A stretch of 64,000 bases of DNA, from contig NZ_JBHTBN010000001.1 of the NCBI RefSeq assembly GCF_042664795.1, forward strand, positions 372,001-436,000. Direction: 5' to 3'. The notes beneath the pieces are model-generated. The model did not search any database, was not told the origin of the DNA, and worked only from the letters and a program-made list of their open reading frames with translations. Each line of letters begins with the position of its first letter. Position 1 is the stretch's first letter. Position numbers and translations under genes: made by a program. This document shows positions 9,721-16,660 of the stretch, in pieces. This DNA comes from Jejudonia soesokkakensis. GTDB taxonomy: Bacteria; Bacteroidota; Bacteroidia; Flavobacteriales; Flavobacteriaceae.

Positions 9721-9728
9721 AGAACAAA

Positions 9729-10319
9729 TTAAGTTAAATATATTATCTCCCAATCCTGTCCGCCAGACTGGTAACTTCTCATTTTCTGAAAGCCTATCCC
9801 AAAATGTGCTTGCAATGAGCGTTTGTTTTTAGTATCCACTTCGGTAATGATACACGAAAAAGGTGGGATCACTTCAGCTTTCATCTTTTCGTATAATTTT
9901 CTGAAAATTCCTTGACCTCTATAGGCTTTTGCGATACACACCTGGCCCATTACTAAATAATTTTTAATGTCATGCTGAACCTGCCTGTCGTGCCTTGGCA
10001 GGCAGGCTTGTTTCAGCATCTCATTTTGATTAGAGAAATGCTTGTATATTTCAGCAAACATAGGTTTTAAAATGTCTATCTCATCTCCAAATTTAGGGTG
10101 CATACAGAGCGCATATCCAACCACTTGATTACCATCTTTTGCTAGCATATGTGGGCAAGTTTTATTCATTTCTTTCAGTAATTCAAAAGTGTGATGTACG
10201 GTTACAAATCCGTCAGTCTTTTTTTGATCCTTAGAAACTGAAGCAGGTAGATTTTGATGCTGTAATTTTAAAATTTGTCGCAATTCGTCATCTGTAGTGC
10301 AGGAATGGTACGTAATCAT
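9729..10319 (-). CDS. GNAT-family N-acetyltransferase carrying an in-frame repeat
   Basis: A 196-residue acetyl-CoA-dependent N-acetyltransferase. VMGQVCIAKAYRGQGIFRKL (about 123-142) is the acetyl-CoA pyrophosphate-binding motif with the R-x-x-G-x-G/A type loop, and ITEVDTKNKRSLQAHFGIGF is the C-terminal GNAT signature. The substrate is unknown. Residues 98-118 are encoded by a palindromic repeat (9967-10026) identical to the one at 12891-12950. Without it the protein would be about 176 residues, which I believe is closer to relatives. The insert lies just before the core strand bearing the cofactor motif, in a position that could be a loop. Confidence 0.88.
   Translation of the reverse strand: MITYHSCTTDDELRQILKLQHQNLPASVSKDQKKTDGFVTVHHTFELLKEMNKTCPHMLAKDGNQVVGYALCMHPKFGDEIDILKPMFAEIYKHFSNQNEMLKQACLPRHDRQVQHDIKNYLVMGQVCIAKAYRGQGIFRKLYEKMKAEVIPPFSCIITEVDTKNKRSLQAHFGIGFQKMRSYQSGGQDWEIIYLT
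9967..10026 (-). repeat. 60-bp nested palindromic repeat inside a coding gene (copy 1)
   Basis: Read on the minus strand, all 60 bases are identical to 12891-12950. The outer arms are GATGCTGAA and TTCAGCATG. Nested inside is a second inverted repeat with arms CCTGCCTG and CAGGCAGG. It sits in frame in the acetyltransferase gene and contributes 20 codons without a stop. Confidence 0.95.
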
Positions 10320-10381
10320 ATAATTTTTATTGATACTCTAAAATAGAAAATTTCATTTTAAGTATTCAGAGAAATGCTATG

Positions 10382-10389
10382 TATCTTTG
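10382..10389 (+). promoter_or_regulatory. Promoter -7 box of bioF
   Basis: TATCTTTG, an exact TAnnTTTG match, ends only 4 bases before the bioF ATG at 10394. It implies that transcription starts at or next to the start codon (leaderless mRNA). Confidence 0.7.
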
Positions 10390-10393
10390 AAGC

Positions 10394-11539
10394 ATGTTAC
10401 CTAAGAAGCTTCAGAAAAAAATAGAAGAACGTACCCAAAATAATTCGCTTCGGAAACTTGGTGGGTCTGCCGATTTAATTGATTTTTCTTCAAACGATTA
10501 TTTAGGGTTTAGTAAAAATGAAACCATTTATATTCGTGCTCTAGAAATTCTTGAAGAATACAATCTCAAACAAAATGGTGCTGCAGGCTCTCGATTACTT
10601 TCAGGAAATCATACACTATATTCCTTAACTGAAACTCAAATTACAAACTTTCATAATGCAGAAGCCGCCCTTGTTTTTAACAGTGGCTATGATGCGAACC
10701 TTGGTTTTTTCAGTAGTGTGCCACAACGGGGAGATGTTATTTTTTATGATGAATTATGTCATGCCTCTATCCGTGATGGGATACGTATGAGTCATGCGAC
10801 TTCGGTAAAGTTTATTCATAATGATTTGGAAGATTTAAAACGGAAGTGTCAGGCTGAGCACAGTCGAAGCCTCAATGATACTACAGAAGTTTACCTGGTT
10901 ACCGAATCTGTATTTTCTATGGATGGTGATTCGCCAGACCTTTTAGCTTTTTCAGATTTTTGTGCAGAAAACAACATTCATTTGATCATCGATGAAGCGC
11001 ATGCGGTAGGAGTTCTTGGAAAACATGGAGTCGGACTTGTTCAAGAACTTGGAATTGAAAATGATGTGTTTGCACGAATTGTTACCTTCGGAAAAGCCTT
11101 AGGATGTCACGGAGCTGCAATTTTAGGAGCTTCAGTATTGAAACAATACCTTGTTAATTTCTCTCGAAGCTTAATTTATACCACAGCACTCCCGCCCCAT
11201 ACCTTGGCAACCATTACTGCGGCATATGAAATGCTCTCTAAAACATTACAAATTGAAAAGCTATATCAAATCATTAGCTTAGTTCAATCACAAATAGCAG
11301 CATTACAACTTTCCGCATCTTTCATTAGCAGCAATACTGCCATTCAAAGTTGTATTGTTCCAGGAAACAATCATGTTAAAAACCTTTCAGAAACATTGAA
11401 AAAAGAAGGTTTTGATATAAAACCAATTCTGTCACCTACAGTTCCTGAAGGACAGGAACGTTTGCGTATTTGTATTCATAGTTTTAATACGGAAGATCAA
11501 ATTAAAAAGATGGTATCTTTACTCAAAGAGCATTTATAA
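10394..11539 (+). CDS. bioF: 8-amino-7-oxononanoate synthase with in-frame repeat insert
   Basis: BioF condenses pimeloyl-ACP or pimeloyl-CoA with alanine, releasing CO2, the first step of biotin ring assembly. This is a fold-type I PLP enzyme: the PLP lysine is Lys234 (VTFGKALGCHGA), DEAH is at 200-203, and HNDLEDL and TESVFSMDGD are family motifs. Length is 381 residues. Residues 152-162 (CQAEHSRSLND) are encoded by a copy of a dispersed palindromic repeat (10847-10878) in a position that is normally a short variable loop. It is first in the biotin cluster, which ends with bioB. Confidence 0.95.
   Translation: MLPKKLQKKIEERTQNNSLRKLGGSADLIDFSSNDYLGFSKNETIYIRALEILEEYNLKQNGAAGSRLLSGNHTLYSLTETQITNFHNAEAALVFNSGYDANLGFFSSVPQRGDVIFYDELCHASIRDGIRMSHATSVKFIHNDLEDLKRKCQAEHSRSLNDTTEVYLVTESVFSMDGDSPDLLAFSDFCAENNIHLIIDEAHAVGVLGKHGVGLVQELGIENDVFARIVTFGKALGCHGAAILGASVLKQYLVNFSRSLIYTTALPPHTLATITAAYEMLSKTLQIEKLYQIISLVQSQIAALQLSASFISSNTAIQSCIVPGNNHVKNLSETLKKEGFDIKPILSPTVPEGQERLRICIHSFNTEDQIKKMVSLLKEHL
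10847..10878 (+). repeat. Palindromic repeat inside bioF
   Basis: This copy of the GTCAxGCTGAGCxxxGTCGAAGCxTC element is related to 18295-18314 and, in reverse, to 34692-34718. It is in frame and adds about 10-11 codons to bioF. Confidence 0.8.
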
Positions 11540-11548
11540 TTTTTTAAA

Positions 11549-11965
11549 ATGGATTCTACTTTTATAACTGTTGCAACTTTTACATATTCTTCTGAAGCAA
11601 AAATTATTAGAGGTCTTTTAGAATCTGAAGGTATTAGAACATATTTAAGTGATGAACACACCATAGATACAGATCCTTTGGTTAGCAATGCCATTGGAGG
11701 CGTAAAATTGAATGTTGCAAGAAAAGACATAGACAACGCTACACACATTTTAAATTCTATAAGTGAGTATTCGATTACCGATGAGGGAGAAAAAATAAGT
11801 TGTCCAAATTGTATGAGTTCAAAAATTCATTTAATTTCACATATTCAAGATTTCAAATCTTTAGTGGCTTTTCTTTTTAGTGGTCTTTTATTTGGGCTTC
11901 TGCCTTTTTATACTAGGTATGACTATCGTTGTGATGAATGTAAAATAAAATTTAATACACTATGA
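11549..11965 (+). CDS. DUF2007-type protein with C-terminal zinc-ribbon-like tail
   Basis: A 138-residue protein. Residues 1-75 fit DUF2007, a small putative signal-transducing domain (FTYSSEAKIIRGLLESEGI, then GGVKLNVARKDIDNA). A CPNC pair near 90, a hydrophobic segment (SLVAFLFSGLLFGLLPFY) and a CDEC pair near 131 suggest a zinc ribbon interrupted by a membrane or hydrophobic stretch. It starts 9 bases after bioF and its stop overlaps the bioD start by 4 bases, so it is in the biotin operon. There is no known role in biotin synthesis. Confidence 0.75.
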   Translation: MDSTFITVATFTYSSEAKIIRGLLESEGIRTYLSDEHTIDTDPLVSNAIGGVKLNVARKDIDNATHILNSISEYSITDEGEKISCPNCMSSKIHLISHIQDFKSLVAFLFSGLLFGLLPFYTRYDYRCDECKIKFNTL

Positions 11966-12585
11966 ATTCTACCTACTTTATCACAGGCATTTCTACCGAA
12001 GTTGGTAAAACGATTGTCTCTGCAATTATAACGGAAGCTTTACAGACCGATTATTGGAAACCCATTCAGGCAGGTGAGTTAGACAATAGCGATACACACA
12101 AAGTCGAAAAGCTTGTCTCAAATAAAAAAACTGTTTTTCATAAAAGTGCATATACTTTAAATGCGCCTATGAGTCCGCACGCTGCGGCGGCAATCGATCA
12201 AGTTTCTATTTCTGTAAAAAACATAAAACGCCCAGATACTCAAAATGATTTAGTAATCGAAGGTGCGGGCGGATTATTAGTGCCACTAAATGATTCGGAA
12301 ACAATTATAGACCTAATTCAGCCTTCCGATAAAGTGATCGTCGTTTCACGTCATTATCTGGGAAGTATCAATCATACGTTATTAACTATCGAAGCGCTAA
12401 AGGCTAGAAATTTAAATGTCTTCGGAATTATATTCAGCGGAAATGAACATCCTTCTACTGAATCTATCATAAAAAAAATGAGCGGTGTTCCTGTATTAGG
12501 ACGTATTGAGGAAGAACCGTATTTTGATCAAAATGTGGTGAAGGAGTATGCTGAAAAGTTTAGAACAATCCTAACGTCACCCTGA
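11962..12585 (+). CDS. bioD: Dethiobiotin synthetase
   Basis: BioD forms the ureido ring of dethiobiotin from 7,8-diaminopelargonate, CO2 and ATP. The P-loop GISTEVGKT spans residues 9-17, followed by KPIQAGE and VIEGAGGLLVPL, all BioD hallmarks. It has 207 residues, slightly shorter than many homologues. The gene overlaps the DUF2007 gene by 4 bases. Its TGA stop lies inside a palindromic repeat (12576-12605), so the last residues (LTSP) are repeat-encoded; insertion of the repeat may have trimmed the original C-terminus. Confidence 0.95.
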   Translation: MNSTYFITGISTEVGKTIVSAIITEALQTDYWKPIQAGELDNSDTHKVEKLVSNKKTVFHKSAYTLNAPMSPHAAAAIDQVSISVKNIKRPDTQNDLVIEGAGGLLVPLNDSETIIDLIQPSDKVIVVSRHYLGSINHTLLTIEALKARNLNVFGIIFSGNEHPSTESIIKKMSGVPVLGRIEEEPYFDQNVVKEYAEKFRTILTSP

Positions 12586-12605
12586 ACTTGTTTCAGGGTC
12601 ACATC
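12576..12605. repeat. Palindromic repeat, left flank of GIY-YIG cassette
   Basis: Stem ACCCTGAA/TTTCAGGGT around a CTTG loop. It belongs to the same CTGAAC..TTGTTTCAG family as the outer arms of the 60-bp repeat, contains the bioD stop codon, and ends 2 bases before the GIY-YIG start codon. Confidence 0.85.
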
Positions 12606-12607
12606 AA

Positions 12608-12892
12608 ATGAAAACAAGTTATATTTACATACTCACAAATACATATAGAACCACCTTTTATATTGGAGTTACTTCAAATCTTCAGAGAAGAATAATTGAG
12701 CATAATGATGGAATAAGTTCTGTTTTTACAAAAAAATATAACCTGAAGGATTTGATTTATTTTGAAGCGTTTAGTAACATTGAACAGGCTATTGCTAGAG
12801 AAAAGCAATTAAAAAATTGGCATAAAGAGTGGAAGCTAAATTTAATTAAAGAGGTAAACCCAATATTAAAAACCCTAGATTTATTTCGATAA
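12608..12892 (+). CDS. Small GIY-YIG family nuclease
   Basis: A 94-residue single-domain protein of the UvrC/Intron-type URI superfamily. The motif has the form YIYILTN followed by FYIGVTSNLQRR, with the arginine of RRIIEHN, YFEAF and EREK-like AREKQLKNW. These cover the expected catalytic Tyr, Arg and Glu positions. It probably nicks or cleaves DNA. The gene sits between bioD and bioA, has no relation to biotin, and is bracketed exactly by two related palindromes: 12576-12605 ends 2 bases before the ATG and 12891-12950 overlaps the stop. This fits a mobile or repeat-associated cassette. Confidence 0.88.
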   Translation: MKTSYIYILTNTYRTTFYIGVTSNLQRRIIEHNDGISSVFTKKYNLKDLIYFEAFSNIEQAIAREKQLKNWHKEWKLNLIKEVNPILKTLDLFR

Positions 12893-12950
12893 ATGAGATG
12901 CTGAAACAAGCCTGCCTGCCAAGGCACGACAGGCAGGTTCAGCATGACAT
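12891..12950 (+). repeat. 60-bp nested palindromic repeat, right flank of GIY-YIG cassette (copy 2)
   Basis: Identical over 60 bases to the minus-strand sequence at 9967-10026. It starts within the GIY-YIG stop codon and ends 10 bases before the bioA ATG. The outer arms relate to the left-flank palindrome, and an inner CCTGCCTG/CAGGCAGG palindrome is nested. Confidence 0.95.
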
Positions 12951-12960
12951 AATAAGCAAC

Positions 12961-14226
12961 ATGAACCTTTCAAAACGAGACAGCAAACATATCTGGCATC
13001 CTCTTACACAGCATAAGACGGCTGCACCACCTATTGGTATTGTAAAAGCCAAAGGGGCGCTCTTTTGGGATGAAGATGGAAAGGAATATATCGACGCAAT
13101 TGCATCCTGGTATACCTGTATGTATGGACATGGTCATCCCGAAATTATAAAAGCTGTACAGCAGCAGATGGAACAATTGGATTTTGTCATGTTTAGCGGA
13201 TTCACTCACAAGCCTGCCGTACAGCTTTCAGAAAAATTAATGGAGATTCTACCAGCCAATCAGCAGAAGATTTTCTTTAACGACAATGGTTCTACCGCTG
13301 TGGAAGCAGCTATAAAAATGTCCTTGCAATACCATCACAACAAAGCTGATAAAAGAGATACGTTAATTGCGTTCGAAGATGGATTTCACGGCGATACCTT
13401 TGGAGCGATGAGCGCTTCAGGGATATCGTCGTACAACGGTCCCTTTGAAGATTTTTTACTGAATGTAAAACGAATTCCAACCCCTCAAGAAGACACGATT
13501 GATGAAGTATTAGAACAGCTAGAAGCCATTCTTTCAGAAAACAAATGTGCAGCTTTTATTTTTGAACCTTTAGTACAAGGTGCTGCGGGAATGAAATTTC
13601 ATTCGGCTAAAGGGTTGGATAGGCTCATTAAAAAATGCCAAGAAAACGATGTGTTGTGTATTGCCGATGAGATCATGACCGGATTTGGAAAAACGGGGCG
13701 CAACTTTGCTTCAGATTTTCTTGAATGTAAGCCCGATATTATGTGCTTAAGTAAGGCGCTCACCGCAGGGATGTTTCCGCTGAGTATCACATCGTGTACT
13801 CAAAGGATCTTTGATGGATTTTTAAGTGAAGAGCCTTCCAAAGGGTTTTTTCACGCACATACCTATAGTGCACATCCGTTAGGTTGTGCTGCTGCCATTG
13901 CCGGAATTGATTTGTTGGGTTCTTTAGCAATGCAACAACATAAAAAGCGAATTGAACTGGCTCACGAAGAGTTTGCGGATCGTCTGAAGGAAAATTCGAA
14001 AGTAAAAAATATACGTACTAAAGGACTCATTCTCGCATTTGAATTAACCAAAGAAATGGAACGTTACGGAACGTCGCGTTCGGCTTTATATGACCATTTT
14101 ATGAAACAAGGTGTGTGTCTTCGTCCCTTAGGAAATACCATTTATGTGCTTCCTCCTTTTGTGATTACAGACGATCAATTGCAGAAAATCTACAATTCTA
14201 TTGAACATACTTTGGCGAAGCTGTAA
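12961..14226 (+). CDS. bioA: Adenosylmethionine--8-amino-7-oxononanoate aminotransferase
   Basis: BioA aminates KAPA to 7,8-diaminopelargonate using S-adenosylmethionine as amino donor. I start it at the ATG at 12961 (MNLSKRDSKHIWHPLTQHK). The frame extends 21 codons upstream, but those codons are the palindromic repeat. The 421-residue class III aminotransferase has WHPLTQ and YGHGHPE at the N-terminus, the DEIMTGFGKTG motif (235-246) and the PLP lysine Lys265 in LSKALTAG. The beta-ketoacyl synthase gene follows closely. Confidence 0.96.
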   Translation: MNLSKRDSKHIWHPLTQHKTAAPPIGIVKAKGALFWDEDGKEYIDAIASWYTCMYGHGHPEIIKAVQQQMEQLDFVMFSGFTHKPAVQLSEKLMEILPANQQKIFFNDNGSTAVEAAIKMSLQYHHNKADKRDTLIAFEDGFHGDTFGAMSASGISSYNGPFEDFLLNVKRIPTPQEDTIDEVLEQLEAILSENKCAAFIFEPLVQGAAGMKFHSAKGLDRLIKKCQENDVLCIADEIMTGFGKTGRNFASDFLECKPDIMCLSKALTAGMFPLSITSCTQRIFDGFLSEEPSKGFFHAHTYSAHPLGCAAAIAGIDLLGSLAMQQHKKRIELAHEEFADRLKENSKVKNIRTKGLILAFELTKEMERYGTSRSALYDHFMKQGVCLRPLGNTIYVLPPFVITDDQLQKIYNSIEHTLAKL

Positions 14227-14231
14227 ATTTG
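14224..14231 (+). promoter_or_regulatory. Possible internal promoter before the ketoacyl synthase gene
   Basis: TAAATTTG matches TAnnTTTG and overlaps the bioA stop codon. The TTG start codon at 14249 would be 17 bases downstream. Confidence 0.4.
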
Positions 14232-14248
14232 CAGCAAAACTTCAGCCG

Positions 14249-15397
14249 TTGCAACACCCTATTTCTATAACACACATTTCTTCAGTATCTCCATTGGGAT
14301 CTAAAACTGAAGATGTTTGGCAATCCTATCGTTCCGGAACCTCTTTTTTTTCTGAAAAACACGGCGTAAAAGTAGCTGCGCTTTCCAAAGATTTAGAAGT
14401 TGCAATAGCATCACTTCGGAAAGAGAATCATGCCTATAAAAATCTGGACAGAGCTGTTTTGTTAGCATTACTAGCAGTTAAACATCCACAAATAAAAGAA
14501 ATACTTCCTACTGAAAGAGTTGGCGTCAATATTGGCTCCTCCCGTGGTGCAACCAGCTTATTTGAATCCTATCACAAACAATTTATAACCGAGAATAAAG
14601 TCTCTCCATTCACATCACCAACCACTACCACAGGAAACATTTCTTCGTGGGTGGGACAGGAATTAGGATTAGATGGTATTTCCATAGATCAGTCTGTTAC
14701 TTGCTCTACGGCAATGCATGCCCTTTTAAACGGGATTGCATGGTTACAGGCAGATATGGCAGATGCTTTTATTGTTGGAGGAACAGAGGCGGCTTTAACG
14801 CCTTTTACAAGTGCTCAGATGCAAGCGATGAAGTTATACTCAAAATCTCCAAACAAGTTGGCTTGTGAAAGCATGCGCTTTCAGAAGAAAAAGAATACCA
14901 TGATCTTAGGCGAAGGAGCTGCGATTGCTGTTTTGGAAAGAGGCGTTTCAGAGAAAACTAAAGCAGTAGTTGTTGGCTACGGATTTGCTTCAGAAGCATT
15001 AGAGCATAACAGTTCTATTTCAGAAAATGCCGATTGTTTTCAGAAATCGATGCAAAGAGCGTTGACGCTCGCAGAATTAGAAACGATAGATGCAATAGTA
15101 ATGCATGCCCCTGGAACTGTAAAAGGAGATAAGGCCGAAAAAAATGCTATTGACATCGTTTTTAAAAATAGACTTCCGTTACTCACCTCCAATAAATGGT
15201 TAGTGGGTCATACCTTTGCAGCTTCCGGAATATTGAGCATTGAGATGGCAATTTTGATGCTGCAGCATAACAAATTTATTGAAAATCCATTTTTTGCAAA
15301 TGCACGGCACCTTCCGAAGCAGTTGAAAACAATTATGATTAATGCTGTAGGCTTTGGTGGTAATGCTGTTAGTATAATTCTACAAAAACCGTCTTAA
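14249..15397 (+). CDS. FabF-like beta-ketoacyl synthase of the biotin cluster
   Basis: A thiolase-fold condensing enzyme. I prefer the TTG at 14249 (MQHPISITHISSVSPLGS), since longer versions overlap bioA. With that start it has 382 residues and the Cys-His-His triad is Cys152 (SVTCSTAMHA), His286 (MHAPGT) and His321 (VGHTFAASG). It resembles FabF/KAS II rather than KAS III. Its place between bioA and bioB suggests a dedicated elongation step toward the pimeloyl moiety, which is inference. The window has no bioC, bioH, bioI, bioW or bioZ. It is shorter than FabF (about 410). Confidence 0.88.
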   Translation: MQHPISITHISSVSPLGSKTEDVWQSYRSGTSFFSEKHGVKVAALSKDLEVAIASLRKENHAYKNLDRAVLLALLAVKHPQIKEILPTERVGVNIGSSRGATSLFESYHKQFITENKVSPFTSPTTTTGNISSWVGQELGLDGISIDQSVTCSTAMHALLNGIAWLQADMADAFIVGGTEAALTPFTSAQMQAMKLYSKSPNKLACESMRFQKKKNTMILGEGAAIAVLERGVSEKTKAVVVGYGFASEALEHNSSISENADCFQKSMQRALTLAELETIDAIVMHAPGTVKGDKAEKNAIDIVFKNRLPLLTSNKWLVGHTFAASGILSIEMAILMLQHNKFIENPFFANARHLPKQLKTIMINAVGFGGNAVSIILQKPS

Positions 15398-15414
15398 ACT
15401 AGCGTCAATTTTCC

Positions 15415-15422
15415 TATTTTTG
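15415..15422 (+). promoter_or_regulatory. Promoter -7 box upstream of bioB
   Basis: TATTTTTG fits TAnnTTTG. It predicts a leader of about 100 bases before the bioB ATG at 15528, and that leader holds the two repeats at 15430-15477 and 15506-15519. Confidence 0.6.
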
Positions 15423-15429
15423 AACGATT

Positions 15430-15477
15430 GTCATTTTAAAAACCTGCAAGATGTTGCTGCGGGCCTGCTTGTAGGTC
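15430..15477. repeat. Imperfect palindrome in the bioB leader
   Basis: The arms are about CATTTTAAAAACCTGCAAG and CTTGTAGGTCTAAAATG, a long imperfect inverted repeat. The form ACCTGCAAG...CTTGTAGGT is, from memory, a frequent intergenic repeat in Flavobacteriaceae. Confidence 0.6.
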
Positions 15478-15505
15478 TAAAATGCCTTGCTTAAATTAAA
15501 AGTTA

Positions 15506-15519
15506 CCCGCCTTCGCGGA
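15506..15519 (+). repeat. CCCGCcttcGCGG hairpin just upstream of bioB
   Basis: A 4-base stem CCGC/GCGG with a CTTC loop, 9-10 bases before the bioB ATG. The same kind of hairpin precedes the reductase gene at 58242-58255. Confidence 0.55.
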
Positions 15520-15527
15520 AGATAGGT

Positions 15528-16619
15528 ATGAGCGAAATAAAACACAACTGGACCAAAGAAGAAATAGTAGCAATCTATAATAAACCCATGATGGAGTTGC
15601 TCTATGATGCCGCTACGGTACATCGAGAGTCACATAATCCTAATCAGGTACAGGTTTCAACTTTGCTCTCTATTAAAACAGGTGGTTGTCCAGAAGACTG
15701 CGGGTATTGTCCACAGGCAGCAAGATACCATACTGATATTGAAGGGAATGATTTGATGACGGTTTCTCATGTAAAAGCACAGGCACTTCGTGCGAAAGCT
15801 AGCGGAAGCTCCCGTGTATGTATGGGTGCTGCTTGGAGAAATGTTAAAGACGGAAAAGAGTTTGATCAGGTGTTAGAAATGGTTCGAACTATTAACAAGC
15901 TGGATATGGAGGTGTGTTGTACACTTGGGATGATCACCGAAAATCAGGCACATCGTCTCGCTGAAGCAGGACTCTACGCCTATAATCATAACTTAGACAC
16001 CTCTGAAGATTACTATAAGGATGTAATTTCTACACGTGCGTATCAGGATCGATTGGATACCATTGGGAATGTTCGTAAAACAAATGTGACTGTGTGTAGT
16101 GGCGGAATTATTGGAATGGGAGAAGCTTTGGAAGATCGCGCCGGAATGTTGGTCGCGCTTGCGAGTTTAAGTCCGCAGCCCGAAAGTGTTCCAATCAACG
16201 CATTAGTGGCGGTAGAAGGAACGCCTATGGAAGAGATAGAGCCTATTTCGATTTGGGATATGATCCGAATGGTCGCTACTACCCGAATCGTAATGCCTAA
16301 TACACAAGTACGATTATCTGCTGGAAGAACTCAAATGTCTCGGGAAGGACAAGCCATGTGCTTTTTTGCAGGTGCCAATTCTATTTTTGCGGGAGATAAA
16401 TTGTTGACCACGCCAAATCCTGATGTGAATGAGGATATGGAAATGTTCAAGTTGTTAGGATTAGAACCTATGAAACCTTTTGTTAAAAAAGCGCAGCCAG
16501 AATCTGTAGAGGCACAGTATTCCAAATATAAAGCACAAGGGGAAAAACCAAAATGGACACGTCCAGGCCACACCATTGAGCGTAATGAAGAGGCAAAAGC
16601 AAAAGCCTCAGTGAAGTAA
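15528..16619 (+). CDS. bioB: Biotin synthase (radical SAM)
   Basis: BioB inserts sulfur into dethiobiotin to give biotin. It carries the radical-SAM cluster motif C-x3-C-x2-C at Cys54, Cys58 and Cys61 (GGCPEDCGYC), which binds a 4Fe-4S cluster and S-adenosylmethionine. YNHNLDTS, CSGGIIGMGE and VRLSAGRTQMSREGQ, which holds the arginine near the 2Fe-2S site, are also present. Its 363 residues are slightly longer than E. coli BioB (346). It is the last gene of the cluster, 130 bases after the ketoacyl synthase gene, with its own candidate promoter. Confidence 0.98.
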   Translation: MSEIKHNWTKEEIVAIYNKPMMELLYDAATVHRESHNPNQVQVSTLLSIKTGGCPEDCGYCPQAARYHTDIEGNDLMTVSHVKAQALRAKASGSSRVCMGAAWRNVKDGKEFDQVLEMVRTINKLDMEVCCTLGMITENQAHRLAEAGLYAYNHNLDTSEDYYKDVISTRAYQDRLDTIGNVRKTNVTVCSGGIIGMGEALEDRAGMLVALASLSPQPESVPINALVAVEGTPMEEIEPISIWDMIRMVATTRIVMPNTQVRLSAGRTQMSREGQAMCFFAGANSIFAGDKLLTTPNPDVNEDMEMFKLLGLEPMKPFVKKAQPESVEAQYSKYKAQGEKPKWTRPGHTIERNEEAKAKASVK

Positions 16620-16660
16620 ATCACTACAATTTTAATACTTTTACGTTCTTCAATAATAAT

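Noticed and set aside
12898..12960. An in-frame 21-codon extension of bioA starting at ATG 12898
   Set aside because: It is the translation of the 60-bp palindromic repeat. Homologous BioA proteins begin near the ATG at 12961, and the extension shows no family motif.
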